Source: an uncultured Desulfobulbaceae bacterium (GTDB lineage Bacteria > Desulfobacterota > Desulfobulbia > Desulfobulbales > Desulfocapsaceae). Taken from it: DNA of 38,720 bases. The DNA lies in assembly GCA_937910875.1 (NCBI GenBank), contig CALENA010000145.1, positions 1 through 38,720 on the forward strand, in the 5' to 3' direction. A program made the translations under genes and the position numbers. The notes beneath the pieces are model-generated. The model worked only from the letters and a program-made list of their open reading frames with translations, was not told the DNA's origin and ran no database searches. Each line of letters starts with the position of its first letter. Position 1 is the stretch's first letter. This document shows, one piece after another, positions 1 through 10,208 of the stretch.

Positions 1-111
1 TTTTTTCCGACTCATCCCTCACACCCTGCGCTGCAATTCACAACAACGACCTACTGTCCCTGACAGAGATACTCGATCTGGCCACAAGTTCAAAGAAAAT
101 CAGAGAAAGAC

Positions 112-141
112 TGGTCACCTGCCGCCTTTTCATGCTATGCT
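112..141 (+). promoter_or_regulatory. weak candidate promoter for the galE operon
   Basis: TGGTCA at 112-117 and TATGCT at 136-141 are 18 bp apart and each matches the sigma-70 consensus at four of six positions. The pair lies 28 bp before the galE start. The rest of 1-168 shows no gene. This is pattern matching only. Confidence 0.3.
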
Positions 142-168
142 GAAGCTAAAATATCAACGGGGTTACTC

Positions 169-1143
169 ATGCACATCCTTATCTGCGGCGGGGCCGGCTA
201 CATCGGCTCCCACATGGCCAAGATGCTGGCCAGCCATGGCCACACCATAACCGTCTTCGACAACCTGTCAACCGGACACCAGGAGGCCGTCCAATGGGGA
301 GAACTGGTCTGCGGTGACCTCCTGGACCAGGCGGCCCTGGATCAGCTCTTTCAGGGCCGACGCTTTGATGCGGCCATGCACTTCTCGGCCAAGTCACTGG
401 TTGGCGAGTCCATGAGCGATCCCGCCCTCTACTACCGCAACAACGTCACCGGGACCCTGAATCTCCTGGATACCATGCGCAGTCACGGAGTCAATCGCTT
501 TGTTTTTTCCTCTTCAGCCGCCACCTTTGGTAATCCCATCACCCCTTTCATCAGCGAAGACCACCCGCAACAGCCCATCAACCCCTACGGCCAGACCAAG
601 CTGATGGTCGAGAAAATTCTCCGGGATTATGACACGGCCTATGGACTGAGCTCGGTCAGTCTCCGCTACTTCAATGCCGCCGGGGCAGACCCGGAAGGGC
701 TGATCGGCGAATCGCATCTGCCCGAGAGCCACCTGATCCCCAATGTCCTGAAATCCATCCTCGACCATGGCCAGCCCCTCCAGATCTTCGGCGACCAGTA
801 CGAGACTCGGGACGGAACCTGCATCCGCGACTACATCCATATCAATGACCTCTGCCAGGCCCATCTCCTGGCCCTGGAATACATGACAGACAACCAGGGC
901 GCGCACGGCTTCAACCTGGGCAACGGTCAGGGATTTTCCATCTTCGAGATCATCCATACGGCCGAGGCCGTCTCCGGTCGCACCATCCCCTTTACCGTTG
1001 CCAAACCCCGGATGGGAGATCCGGCCGTGCTGGTGGCCGACAGTGGCCTGGCTCGCCAGAAATTGCTCTGGCAGCCGGCCGTGACTGAACTTGCTGAGAT
1101 TATCGAAACGGCCTGGCGCTGGCACCAGGATCAGAGATTTTAG
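169..1143 (+). CDS. galE: UDP-glucose 4-epimerase
   Basis: This 324-residue protein is a full-length extended short-chain dehydrogenase of the GalE family, which interconverts UDP-glucose and UDP-galactose in the cytoplasm using bound NAD. The N-terminus has the glycine-rich NAD motif GGAGYIGSH (residues 7-15). The catalytic set is visible as SSSAATFG (about 114-121) and the YGQTK pair Y140/K144. RYFNAAGADPEG (about 165-176) and RDGTCIRDYIH further on are typical of GalE. The ATG at 169 follows a GGGG-type ribosome site. It is first of three same-strand genes with cysC and a second epimerase, suggesting sugar-nucleotide supply for surface polysaccharide; the operon is inferred from spacing (63 bp to cysC). 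Confidence 0.93.
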   Translation: MHILICGGAGYIGSHMAKMLASHGHTITVFDNLSTGHQEAVQWGELVCGDLLDQAALDQLFQGRRFDAAMHFSAKSLVGESMSDPALYYRNNVTGTLNLLDTMRSHGVNRFVFSSSAATFGNPITPFISEDHPQQPINPYGQTKLMVEKILRDYDTAYGLSSVSLRYFNAAGADPEGLIGESHLPESHLIPNVLKSILDHGQPLQIFGDQYETRDGTCIRDYIHINDLCQAHLLALEYMTDNQGAHGFNLGNGQGFSIFEIIHTAEAVSGRTIPFTVAKPRMGDPAVLVADSGLARQKLLWQPAVTELAEIIETAWRWHQDQRF

Positions 1144-1206
1144 CCATTCTTCAACATCTACCCAGATACCCCATCCGACCCCAACCACACAGACAAACAC
1201 AAAACC

Positions 1207-1812
1207 ATGATCAGATCACCCAACGTAGTCAGACAACGCGAGGCCGTCAGCCGGCCACGCCGTGAAACCCTCAACGGGCACATGAGTGTCAACCTCTGGT
1301 TCACCGGCCTCTCAGGCTCTGGTAAGTCAACTGTGGCCCACGCCGTGGAAGAACGCCTTCACCTCATGGGCTGCCGGACCTATGTCTTTGACGGTGACAA
1401 TGTCCGCCACGGCCTGTGCGGTGACCTGGGATTCAGCCTTGAAGACCGAAGCGAGAACCTGCGCCGAATCGCCGAGATGATCAAACTCTTTCTGGACGGC
1501 GGGGTCCTCTCCCTGTCCGCCTTCATTTCACCCATCGAGAAAGATCGCGAAATGGTCAAAGAGATCATCGGGGCGGACAACCTGATCGAGATCTACTGCA
1601 ACTGCCCCCTGGAGATCTGCGAGCAGCGGGACGTCAAGGGGCTCTACAAAAAAGCCCGGGCCGGTGAGATCAAGAACTACACCGGTATCTCCTCACCCTA
1701 CGAAGCGCCAAAAAACCCTGACATCACCCTGCTCAGCGGCTACCAGTCCCTGCAGGAATGCGTCAAGATCGTCATCGGCGAGCTCCGCGAGCGGGGAATT
1801 ATCCTGAAATGA
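1207..1812 (+). CDS. cysC: adenylyl-sulfate kinase (APS kinase)
   Basis: A 201-residue APS kinase, which phosphorylates adenylyl sulfate to PAPS, the sulfuryl donor. The P-loop GLSGSGKST lies at about residues 34-42, followed by FDGDNVRHGL, the RSENLRRIAEM segment and FISPIEKDR, all family hallmarks. The start at 1207 is kept, although an internal ATG at 1282 is possible, because the leader ending in RRETLNGH matches the conserved CysC N-terminus (VTRxxRxxLNGH). No convincing Shine-Dalgarno is seen. Lying between two sugar-nucleotide epimerases, it may supply PAPS for sulfation of polysaccharide rather than for assimilation; this is inference. Its stop overlaps the next start as ATGA. Confidence 0.93.
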   Translation: MIRSPNVVRQREAVSRPRRETLNGHMSVNLWFTGLSGSGKSTVAHAVEERLHLMGCRTYVFDGDNVRHGLCGDLGFSLEDRSENLRRIAEMIKLFLDGGVLSLSAFISPIEKDREMVKEIIGADNLIEIYCNCPLEICEQRDVKGLYKKARAGEIKNYTGISSPYEAPKNPDITLLSGYQSLQECVKIVIGELRERGIILK

Positions 1813-2768
1813 AAAAAACAGTCAAGCCAGCAGCCACGTCCATGACAAAGACCATTCTGGTCACCGGCGGGGCCGGGTTCATCGGCTCCCATCTCTGCGA
1901 TGGCCTGCTTGAACGCGGCTACTCGGTACGGGTGATCGATGATTTTTCCACTGGCAAGATGGGGAATCTGCCTGCAAACCACCCACAACTCCTGGTGATC
2001 AAAGGTGACATCCAGGACCATGCGGCCCTTGATGCCGCGGTTCAGGGATGCAGCGGAGTCGTCCATCTGGCAGCCGTGGCCTCGGTGCAGGCCTCGGTCG
2101 ACAATCCGGTCGCCACCCACGGCGCCAACTTCATCGGGACCCTCAATCTCCTGGAGAGCTGCCGTTGCCACGGTGTCAAACGAATCATCTACGCCTCATC
2201 GGCTGCCGTGTACGGCGACACCGAGATCCTGCCGGTCAGCGAGGCGATTCCGCCCAGGCCCCTGACCCCCTATGCCGCGGACAAGCTGGCCGGTGAGCAA
2301 TACCTGGACTTTTACCGACGCCAGCATGGCCTTGAGCCGGGAATTTTCCGCTTCTTCAATATCTTTGGCCCTCGTCAGGACCCCTCCTCACCCTACTCCG
2401 GAGTGATCAGCATCTTCACCGACCGCAGCCGGGCAGGCCAGGGTCTCACGGTATTTGGTGACGGTGGGCAGACCCGCGACTTTGTCTATGTTGCGGACCT
2501 GATTGAGATCCTTATTCAGGCCCTGGAATGCGATGCCCTCCTCCCGGGCCCGGTCAACGTCGGCAATGGCCAGCAGACCAGCCTCAACCAGTTGATCTCC
2601 GAACTCTCCCTGCTCTGCGCACGCGACATTCCAGTCCAATACCTGGCGGCCAGAAAAGGCGACATCAAACATTCCCGAGCCGACAACTCGCGCCTCCGCG
2701 CCCGCTTCAACTTCCAGCCCCAAACCACCTTTGGCCAAGGGCTGAGGATCCTCATGCAGACGGGCTGA
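1809..2768 (+). CDS. NAD-dependent sugar-nucleotide epimerase/dehydratase
   Basis: A 319-residue extended SDR protein, second epimerase of the cluster. GGAGFIGSH near the N-terminus binds NAD; SSAAVYGD and PYAADK (the YxxxK pair) are catalytic; RFFNIFGPRQDPSSPYSGV and GDGGQTRDFVYVADL are typical of UDP-GlcNAc 4-epimerases (WbpP/Gne type) and UDP-glucose 4-epimerases. The substrate cannot be fixed from sequence. The start at 1809 is chosen because ATGA overlaps the cysC stop, the usual sign of translational coupling; 1842 (MTKTILVTGG) is an alternative. It ends the plus-strand operon before a hairpin at 2804-2846. Confidence 0.85.
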   Translation: MKKTVKPAATSMTKTILVTGGAGFIGSHLCDGLLERGYSVRVIDDFSTGKMGNLPANHPQLLVIKGDIQDHAALDAAVQGCSGVVHLAAVASVQASVDNPVATHGANFIGTLNLLESCRCHGVKRIIYASSAAVYGDTEILPVSEAIPPRPLTPYAADKLAGEQYLDFYRRQHGLEPGIFRFFNIFGPRQDPSSPYSGVISIFTDRSRAGQGLTVFGDGGQTRDFVYVADLIEILIQALECDALLPGPVNVGNGQQTSLNQLISELSLLCARDIPVQYLAARKGDIKHSRADNSRLRARFNFQPQTTFGQGLRILMQTG

Positions 2769-2803
2769 AGACTCTCAAACACCGACCCCATCTTCCACAA
2801 ACC

Positions 2804-2846
2804 ACAAAACCCCCACCGCCTTTTCAACAGGCGACAGGGGTTTTGT
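2804..2846. terminator. bidirectional terminator hairpin between epimerase gene and glnA
   Basis: The arms ACAAAACCCC (2804-2813) and GGGGTTTTGT (2837-2846) are perfectly complementary, with a nested CGCCT/AGGCG pair (2817-2821 with 2829-2833). The outer arms carry A4/T4 runs, so the hairpin can work in both directions between the convergent genes ending at 2768 and 2875. Confidence 0.65.
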
Positions 2847-2874
2847 TTCCTGCAACAACTCAGCAGAGAACTGC

Positions 2875-4203
2875 TCAATAAATGCTCAGGTAATTGTCAA
2901 TTTCCCAGTTGGTCACTGCGGTACGATAGCTGTCCCACTCCTTCTCCTTGGCCTCGATATACTTCTCGAAGATATGCTCACCCAGGGTCTCACGGGCAAT
3001 GGAACTGGCCTTGAGTTCCTCAATGGCCTCCTTGAGACTCCCCGGCATGACTCGAATTCCCACCTGATCCATCTCGGCAGACGTCATCTTGAAAATATCG
3101 CGGTCCACGGAGGGCGGCGGAGTCAGCTTGTTTCTGACCCCATCCAGACCGGCGTTGAGCATCATGGCCAAGGCCAGATAGGGATTACAGGTGGGATCAG
3201 GACAACGAACCTCGGCCCGGGTCCCCAGACCGCGTGAGGCAGGAATCCGCACAAGAGCCGAACGGTTCGAGGCCGACCAGGCGGCATACACCGGGGCCTC
3301 ATATCCTGGCACCAACCGCTTGTAGGAGTTGACCAGAGGATTGGTGACCGCGGCAAAACCACGGGCATTCTTCAGGGAGCCGGCAATATACTGATAGGCG
3401 GTCTCAGACAGTTTCAGGGGTCCGTTCTCGTCGAAAAAGGCATTGGAACCGTCCAGATGAAAGAGAGACTGGTTGGTGTGCATACCAGAACCGTTGATCC
3501 CGAAGATCGGCTTGGGCATGAAGGTGGCATGCAGACCGTACTCGGCGGCAATGGACTTGACCACCCACTTGAAGGTGATGGTATTATCAGCGGCGGTCAG
3601 GGCATCGGCATACTTGAAATTAATCTCATGCTGCCCCTCAGCCACTTCATGATGGGAGGCCTCGATCTCAAAGCCCATCTGCTCCAGGACTTCAATAATC
3701 TCACGGCGACAGTCATTGGCGGTATCTTCCGGATCAAGGCTGAAATAGCCGGCCACATCGTTGGTGATGGTCGTGGCCTTGCCCTGCTCATCCTTTTCAA
3801 AGAGAAAGAACTCGGCCTCGGTTCCCACATTCATGGTATAGCCCATCTCTTTGGCCTCGGCCAGAACCCGCTTGAGATTATTGCGCGGACAACCGACAAA
3901 AGGTGTGCCATCCGACTTATGGACATCACAGATAATCCGGGCCGCGGCAATACCGTCACGATTCCGCCAGGGCAGGATACAGAAGGTATTATAGTCAGGC
4001 TTGAGATACATATCCGACTCATTGATCCGGACAAAGCCGTCAATGGATGATCCGTCAAACATCATCTGACCGTCCAGGGCCTTCTCAATCTGGCTCCGCG
4101 GAATGGCCACATTCTTCATAAATCCAAAAATATCAACAAACTGAAGGCGGAAAAAATGAATATTTTCCTCCTCGATAATCTGCATAATATCATCTCTGGT
4201 CAT
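2875..4203 (-). CDS. glnA: glutamine synthetase, type I
   Basis: A 442-residue type I glutamine synthetase making glutamine from glutamate, ammonium and ATP. Visible blocks are [58 protein letters not shown] and [16 protein letters not shown]. The ATG at 4203 is preceded by AAGGAG seven bases upstream, which rules out longer starts. The length fits the shorter I-alpha class. Where adenylylated I-beta enzymes carry NLYDLP, this protein reads DIFKMT, so the target tyrosine is a phenylalanine; control by GlnE adenylylation is therefore unlikely. It is last in the amt-glnB-glnD-glnA series, 105 bp after glnD. Confidence 0.96.
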   Translation of the reverse strand: MTRDDIMQIIEEENIHFFRLQFVDIFGFMKNVAIPRSQIEKALDGQMMFDGSSIDGFVRINESDMYLKPDYNTFCILPWRNRDGIAAARIICDVHKSDGTPFVGCPRNNLKRVLAEAKEMGYTMNVGTEAEFFLFEKDEQGKATTITNDVAGYFSLDPEDTANDCRREIIEVLEQMGFEIEASHHEVAEGQHEINFKYADALTAADNTITFKWVVKSIAAEYGLHATFMPKPIFGINGSGMHTNQSLFHLDGSNAFFDENGPLKLSETAYQYIAGSLKNARGFAAVTNPLVNSYKRLVPGYEAPVYAAWSASNRSALVRIPASRGLGTRAEVRCPDPTCNPYLALAMMLNAGLDGVRNKLTPPPSVDRDIFKMTSAEMDQVGIRVMPGSLKEAIEELKASSIARETLGEHIFEKYIEAKEKEWDSYRTAVTNWEIDNYLSIY

Positions 4204-4308
4204 AGCAAATCTCCTTATGATGAGGTACTCAAAACAGGCCACCCTGCCCACCGGCAGGCAACGACCATTCCATGACTCTCCCGGCTTCAACATACAGCCG
4301 AGAGAGCA

Positions 4309-6912
4309 TTATGACAACATTGTCATTTTTGCTCGCAATTCGGCCTGGGCCAGGGTGTGCAGCAGCCCCTGTTTAATCTCCTGATGGAAATCAGGATCTC
4401 GAATCTTCTGCCCTCGGCTGTCAAGGACATAAAAGACATCGATCAAACGTTCCACCTCAGTGGCAATCAGGGCCCGGCGGATTGAAAGACCAAAGTCAGC
4501 AAGGGTCTGGGCAATGTAGTAGAGCATCCCAACCCGGTCCGGGCCATGAACTTCAATGACTGTCTGATCATCAGAGGCCTGATTATCGATCATCACCTGC
4601 ACCTCCTGACCGCCCTCGGGAAATTTGCGCCGGGGTGGGGCCGCGACCAGCTTCCGGTAAATCCGATGGCCGATCCCGAGTCGATGCTCCAGGGCCAGAT
4701 TCAAATCTTCGGCCACACCGGCCCAGTTCCGCTCGCTAAAACCGGCATCATCCAGAGACTCGACCTGCAACTCATCGACGATGCGGCCGTCGTCCCAGGT
4801 AAAAATACGGGCCCTGAGGACCGAAAGATTATGCAACGTCAGCACCCCGCAGATCTTCGCCAGCAGACCGGACTGATCCCGCCCTAGAATCAGCAGTGAC
4901 CAGGACTCACCATCCCGGGGAAAGACCAGGGCCCGCTGACTGAGCAGGGTTTCATGTTCCCGGTGCAGATGGATATGTTCCACCACCTCATCCGAGGTAA
5001 AGCCCAGGAGATAGTCGGCCGGCAAGCCAGCCATGATCGCCTCCCAATCCTCACCCGGGGCCAGGCGCTCTGCCACCTGCTGCCGCAGCCATTCGACCCC
5101 CTGCTCCACATGGACCTCAACGCTCTTAAGCCCCGGCACCCCGGACTGCAAGGTATCGAGATGCGCCAGGACCTTCAGAAAAAGATCCTGAAGCAGGGCC
5201 GCCTTCCACTCGCTCCAGGCCGATGGCCCGGTGGCCCGGGAATCGGCAATCGAAAGCAGATACAGCATGACCAGCCGCTCACGGCTACCGATCAGATCCG
5301 CACAGCGACGGATAAATGACTCATCACCCAGATCCCGGCGCAGGGCATTTTCGGGCAGAAAGAGGTGATAACGGACCACAAAGGCCATATCCTCACACTC
5401 GGCCGCACTCAAGCCCATGCGCAGACCGATTTGGATCACCACTTCGGCACCAATCTCAGAATGATTCCCGCCCCGGCCCTTGCCGATATCATGGAGCAGC
5501 GCCGCCAGAAACAGGACCCGCGGCTCAGTCAGGGTCTGGAAAAGAGTGGGCTCTTCCTCGGACACCCGCCGCAACTCGGCCACCGTCTGCAGGGAATGAC
5601 GATCCACGGTAAAAACATGATAGAGATCATGCTGGGCCAGGCAGACCACCCGGGATAACTCAGGGATATAGGCGATCAGCAGCCCGGTCTCAAGCATGGC
5701 CTCCAGGACAGCAAAGCAATCTTGACCCTCGGTCAGGATCTCGAAGAAAGGCACTGAAAACCGCGATGAACGTCGCGCCTTATCATCAACCAGATCGAGC
5801 AGGGTGCCCACCTGGCGGATGGTGCGATGGTGAATCCGGATTCCGTTTCGGGCAGAGGCTAGAAAGAGGCGCATCAACAGATACGGCCGGCGCTCCAGCT
5901 CGGGAGGCAACGCCGTCAGATGAATGCGCTCATTGCGCAGTTCGATCCCCTTTTCCAGGACCCGGCCCCTTTCCCCACCGGCCCGTCCTGCCAACCCGAA
6001 CACCTCATCCACATGCTCGAAGAACAGATCCGTGATTACAGCAATGGTCTGCAGATGGCCATAGAGATCACGCATGAAACTCTCCACCCGCAACACCCCA
6101 TCTCCAGCCTTGTAACCAAAGGCCTCGGCCATCTCCTCCTGCTGCTCAAAATAGAGCTGGTCGTTCCGGCGACTGCTCAGATAATGGAGGCGGTTACGGA
6201 CCCGGACCAGAAAATTCCATGAAAAACCAAAGACATCCAACTCATCATCGGTCAGGATACCCGATCGGCCGATCTCGGCCAATCCGTCCAGGCCAAAGAC
6301 CACCCGGGCCGTCCAGAGCATGGCCTGGATATCACGCAGGCCTCCCTTTCCCTCCTTGATGTGAGGTTCCAGCAGATAACTGTGACTCCCGTAACGCTTT
6401 CGGCGAGCCGCACGAAACTGCTTCATGGCCTTGACAAATTCCTCGCGCTCACCTTCGATAAAGCTCACCTGGAACTGGTCCAGCAGCTCTTGACACAACG
6501 ACTCGGAGCCCGCCAGGAGCCTGGCATCCAGAAGGGCTACCTGGAAAAAATATTCCGCGCGTGCATGATCGAGAGATTCCGTGACCGTCCGCACCCCATG
6601 CCCCACGTCCAACCCTGCATCCCAGAGAGGGTAGAGAATGGCCTCAGCCACCCCACCGATCTGCCCGGCAACTTCAGGGGCATAGAGGATCATCAGGTCG
6701 ATGTCGGAGTAGGGAAACAGCTCCCGGCGACCATAGCCACCCAGGGCCAGCAGGGCCACTGACTCCTCAAGCCCGGCTGCGGCTTCGACAAAACGTTCGG
6801 TCAAGAAGACATCAACCAGACGGCTCTGTTCAGCCAGCAGGGTCTGACCACTCAGGCCCTGCCTCCACAGCTCTTCCAGGGCCTCACGCTGGGCACGAAG
6901 GGGGGACGCCAT
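4309..6912 (-). CDS. glnD: bifunctional uridylyltransferase/uridylyl-removing enzyme (PII sensor)
   Basis: An 867-residue GlnD, the glutamine sensor that adds UMP to PII when nitrogen is short and removes it when glutamine is plentiful. The N-terminal nucleotidyltransferase motif GGYGRRELFPYSDIDL is at about residues 58-73. The HD hydrolase motif LLHDIGKGRGGNHSEIG lies mid-protein. Two C-terminal ACT repeats begin near SLLILGRDQSGLLAKI and EVHGPDRVGMLYYIAQ and bind glutamine. Full length for the family. The start is six bases after the glnB stop, so the two are probably translated together. Confidence 0.95.
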   Translation of the reverse strand: MASPLRAQREALEELWRQGLSGQTLLAEQSRLVDVFLTERFVEAAAGLEESVALLALGGYGRRELFPYSDIDLMILYAPEVAGQIGGVAEAILYPLWDAGLDVGHGVRTVTESLDHARAEYFFQVALLDARLLAGSESLCQELLDQFQVSFIEGEREEFVKAMKQFRAARRKRYGSHSYLLEPHIKEGKGGLRDIQAMLWTARVVFGLDGLAEIGRSGILTDDELDVFGFSWNFLVRVRNRLHYLSSRRNDQLYFEQQEEMAEAFGYKAGDGVLRVESFMRDLYGHLQTIAVITDLFFEHVDEVFGLAGRAGGERGRVLEKGIELRNERIHLTALPPELERRPYLLMRLFLASARNGIRIHHRTIRQVGTLLDLVDDKARRSSRFSVPFFEILTEGQDCFAVLEAMLETGLLIAYIPELSRVVCLAQHDLYHVFTVDRHSLQTVAELRRVSEEEPTLFQTLTEPRVLFLAALLHDIGKGRGGNHSEIGAEVVIQIGLRMGLSAAECEDMAFVVRYHLFLPENALRRDLGDESFIRRCADLIGSRERLVMLYLLSIADSRATGPSAWSEWKAALLQDLFLKVLAHLDTLQSGVPGLKSVEVHVEQGVEWLRQQVAERLAPGEDWEAIMAGLPADYLLGFTSDEVVEHIHLHREHETLLSQRALVFPRDGESWSLLILGRDQSGLLAKICGVLTLHNLSVLRARIFTWDDGRIVDELQVESLDDAGFSERNWAGVAEDLNLALEHRLGIGHRIYRKLVAAPPRRKFPEGGQEVQVMIDNQASDDQTVIEVHGPDRVGMLYYIAQTLADFGLSIRRALIATEVERLIDVFYVLDSRGQKIRDPDFHQEIKQGLLHTLAQAELRAKMTMLS

Positions 6913-6917
6913 CTGCC

Positions 6918-7292
<375 letters not shown>

Positions 7293-7370
7293 TCACCAAC
7301 TGTATCTCTTTCAACGTACTCGAAGTTGATTTCCCGAGTCCAGCACTTTCCAACCCAACGCGGGAAGGCA

Positions 7371-8588
7371 TCAATTATAGGCCGTTTCTGAATGTTCGGC
7401 CGAATCAAGGCCTTCCACTTCGGCCTCACCGCTGATTCTGAGTCCAATGGTCATGTCAAGCCCCTTGAGCAGGAGCCAACTGACCACCAGGGTGTAGGCC
7501 AGAACCACCACCACGCCAAAGGCCTGGATACCCAGTTGGGCAGCATTGCCGGCCAGAAGGCCGTCAACCCCGCCGGGGTTGACTTTGGTTGAGGCAAAAA
7601 CTCCGAGACAGAGGGTCCCCACCAGACCGCCGACTCCATGAATACCAACCACATCCAGGGAATCATCAAAGCCCAGGCGAGTCTTGAGATTTACCGCCAG
7701 AAAACAGACCACTCCGGCCAGAAGACCGATGAAGATCGCGGCATTGGGGCCGACAAAACCGGCCGCCGGGGTGATGGTGGCCAGACCTGAGATGGCTCCT
7801 GATGCGGCACCCAGGGTTGTTGGCTTCCCCAATTTAAGATATTCCATCACCACCCACATGAACATTCCGGCCATGCCGGCCAGATGGGTGGCCACAAAGG
7901 CCGTGGCCGCAATTTCATCGGCGGCCAAAGCTGATCCACCGTTAAAACCAAACCAGCCAAACCAAAGGAGCCCCGTGCCCATCAACGTCATGGGCAGGTT
8001 ATGGGGCATGAAACTGGTCCGCCCATATCCCTTGCGCGGCCCGATAACCAGCACGGCCGCCAGGGCCGCAGCACCGCAGGTGACATGAACCACCAGACCA
8101 CCGGCGAAATCCATGACACCAAGGGCGCCCAACCAGCCACCCTTGCCCCAAACCCAATGACAGACTGGATTATAAACCAGAATCGCCCAGAGCAGAGAAA
8201 AGACCACAAAAGTGCTGAACTTGACACGCTCGGCAAAGGCACCGGTGATCAGGGCCGGAGTAATGACCGCAAACATGCATTGATAGATCATGAACACGGT
8301 TTGAGGAATGGTGGTGGCATAATCAGGACTCGGGGCACTGGTCACCCCGCGCAATCCCATCCAGGAGAGATCGCCAATCAATCCTCCCACATCCGGGCCA
8401 AATGACATGGAATATCCCAGATAGACCCACTCCATCGAGATCAGGGAAATCATGAAAAAACTCTGCATGATCGTCCCCAGAACGTTCTTGCCCCGCACCA
8501 TCCCGCCATAAAACAGGGCCAGCCCAGGGGTCATCAGAAGCACCAGACCAGCCGCAGCCAGAATAAATGCGGTATCCGCCTTCACCAT
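7371..8588 (-). CDS. amt: ammonium transporter Amt
   Basis: A 405-residue inner-membrane ammonium channel of the Amt/Rh family with about eleven hydrophobic segments. The first helix reads AAAGLVLLMTPGLALFYGG. The two pore histidines lie in FAGGLVVHVTCG and VVGIHGVGGLVG, and FNGGSALAADEIAATAF is conserved. The ATG at 8588 follows GGAGG; an in-frame upstream extension to 8627 lacks family similarity. First gene of the amt-glnB-glnD-glnA operon; PII from the next gene would gate it. No signal peptide of the long AmtB type is evident. Confidence 0.95.
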   Translation of the reverse strand: MVKADTAFILAAAGLVLLMTPGLALFYGGMVRGKNVLGTIMQSFFMISLISMEWVYLGYSMSFGPDVGGLIGDLSWMGLRGVTSAPSPDYATTIPQTVFMIYQCMFAVITPALITGAFAERVKFSTFVVFSLLWAILVYNPVCHWVWGKGGWLGALGVMDFAGGLVVHVTCGAAALAAVLVIGPRKGYGRTSFMPHNLPMTLMGTGLLWFGWFGFNGGSALAADEIAATAFVATHLAGMAGMFMWVVMEYLKLGKPTTLGAASGAISGLATITPAAGFVGPNAAIFIGLLAGVVCFLAVNLKTRLGFDDSLDVVGIHGVGGLVGTLCLGVFASTKVNPGGVDGLLAGNAAQLGIQAFGVVVVLAYTLVVSWLLLKGLDMTIGLRISGEAEVEGLDSAEHSETAYN

Positions 8589-9028
8589 CTTCGTTTTCCT
8601 CCGTAGTAACCTGTATCTCCCGAGCAAGGCATCCCCCCCCGGGGACTCGCCTGCCTGTTTCTCCTGTCACACTCAATCGATGGCGCGCGAAGATTCCGAG
8701 TGATTTTCTCGCACGTTTCAGGAGTCGACACGTATCTGTCATTGAACAGAGTTGCCTCTCCTGAAAAAAACTACACGACTCCCTGCGGATCAAAATTCTT
8801 ACGCTGCCATCTTGTCTCTTCTTTCCACTGCATCAAAGACATTGCAAAACCTTTTTTACTACAAAGAATATGCCAAAAGAGAAAAACAAAGACAAGATGC
8901 CGATAAACAACAACTATTCCCCACAAAGACCCCTGAGCGAACGCCTCAAAACCTCACATTCCTGTTACTTTATCGGTAAAACATGACAAACTTGTCACGT
9001 ACAGGATCTGGACAGGTACACGCAGGGC
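8589..9028. other. divergent intergenic region between amt and mtnA
   Basis: This stretch of about 440 bp holds no supportable gene. It contains a 9-bp perfect inverted repeat, TTTCAGGAG (8716-8724) and CTCCTGAAA (8758-8766), with an inner TCTGT/ACAGA pair, which could form a hairpin in the amt leader. A second palindrome TGACAA-AC-TTGTCA lies at 8984-8997. No GG-N10-GC sigma-54 site was found on the amt strand. Any role in nitrogen control is speculation. Confidence 0.4.
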
Positions 9029-9057
9029 TTGGCTTTTACCCGGCAAGACGCTATGCT
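9029..9057 (+). promoter_or_regulatory. candidate sigma-70 promoter of mtnA
   Basis: TTGGCT at 9029-9034 and TATGCT at 9052-9057 are separated by exactly 17 bp, each with four of six consensus matches, 35 bp upstream of the mtnA start region. Confidence 0.45.
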
Positions 9058-9092
9058 GATTTTTCAGCTGAACATTGACCAACCTCTGCCCG

Positions 9093-10208
9093 ATGCCTCT
9101 CCCCATGAAAATCAACGGCCTCCATCACCGGACCATCTGGTCCGACAGCAATGACCCCACGCACATTCAGATTATTGACCAGCGGCATCTGCCGCACCAT
9201 CTGGTCATCGAGCCCCTGCAGACAGTGGCAGAGGCGGCCACGGCCATCCGCGACATGCATGTCCGCGGCGCTGGTCTGATCGGGGCCACGGCCGGGTTCG
9301 GCATGTACCTGGCGGCCATCGCTCCAGGAAATGAGACCGTCAATGAACGACTGAAACAAGGGGGGGAGTTGCTCTGTGCCAGTCGGCCCACGGCTCGAAA
9401 CCTGGCCTGGGCCGTGGAACGAGTCCTGGCAGAAACACGGGACGTTTCAGGGGAAGAAGATAAAAAGAAGATGGCCTTTACCGTGGCCTGTGCCATTGCC
9501 GACGAGGACGCCCGATTCTGTCGCCGCCTGGGCGAGCATGGTCGGGAGATAATCCGGGCCATCAGCGAGAAAAAAGATGGGGCACCGGTCAATGTCCTCA
9601 CCCACTGCAATGCCGGCTGGCTGGCCTTTGTGGACTGGGGCAGCGCCACCGCCCCAATCTACGCAGCACGCGATGCGGGCATCGCCGTCCATGTCTGGGT
9701 GGACGAGACCAGGCCCTGGAACCAGGGGGCCAAACTCACCGCCTGGGAGTTGCAGCAGGAAGGGATCGAATGCACTCTGATCACCGACAATACAGGGGGG
9801 CATCTGATGCAGAAGGGGATGGTGGACCTGGTCATCGTCGGCACCGACCGCACCACCAGGACAGGAGATGTGGCCAATAAGATCGGCACCTACCTCAAGG
9901 CCCTGGCCGCCCATGACAATCATGTGCCCTTTTACGTGGCCCTGCCCTCTTCGACCTTTGACTGGAAACTGCGGGATGGGATGGAGATCCCCATTGAAGA
10001 ACGCTCAGGCGAGGAGATCACCCAGATCAGCGGGCTGACAGCCAACGGAACCATCGAGACGGTCCAACTCACCGCCCCCGGGACCCGGGCCGCCAACTAC
10101 AGCTTCGACATCACCCCGGCCCGTCTGGTCAGCGGCCTGATCACCGAGCGCGGAATCTGCGCCGCCAACGAAGAGGCCATCTCAGCCCTCTTCCCTGATC
10201 TGGCCTGA
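9093..10208 (+). CDS. mtnA: S-methyl-5-thioribose-1-phosphate isomerase
   Basis: A protein of about 371 residues of the aIF2B-like isomerase family, converting methylthioribose-1-phosphate to methylthioribulose-1-phosphate in methionine salvage. Evidence includes RGAGLIGATAGFG, THCNAGWLAF with the catalytic cysteine at about residue 172, WVDETRPWNQGAKLT, and GTDRTTRTGDVANKIGT with the catalytic aspartate at about 252. Both residues are about 12 positions later than the known Cys160/Asp240 of Bacillus, so the true start may be 9093 or 9105; no Shine-Dalgarno decides. It stands alone, with no other salvage genes near. Confidence 0.92.
   Translation: MPLPMKINGLHHRTIWSDSNDPTHIQIIDQRHLPHHLVIEPLQTVAEAATAIRDMHVRGAGLIGATAGFGMYLAAIAPGNETVNERLKQGGELLCASRPTARNLAWAVERVLAETRDVSGEEDKKKMAFTVACAIADEDARFCRRLGEHGREIIRAISEKKDGAPVNVLTHCNAGWLAFVDWGSATAPIYAARDAGIAVHVWVDETRPWNQGAKLTAWELQQEGIECTLITDNTGGHLMQKGMVDLVIVGTDRTTRTGDVANKIGTYLKALAAHDNHVPFYVALPSSTFDWKLRDGMEIPIEERSGEEITQISGLTANGTIETVQLTAPGTRAANYSFDITPARLVSGLITERGICAANEEAISALFPDLA

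Noticed and set aside
8589-9028. Sigma-54 promoter for amt
   Set aside because: No GG-N10-GC element was found on the minus strand at a useful distance.
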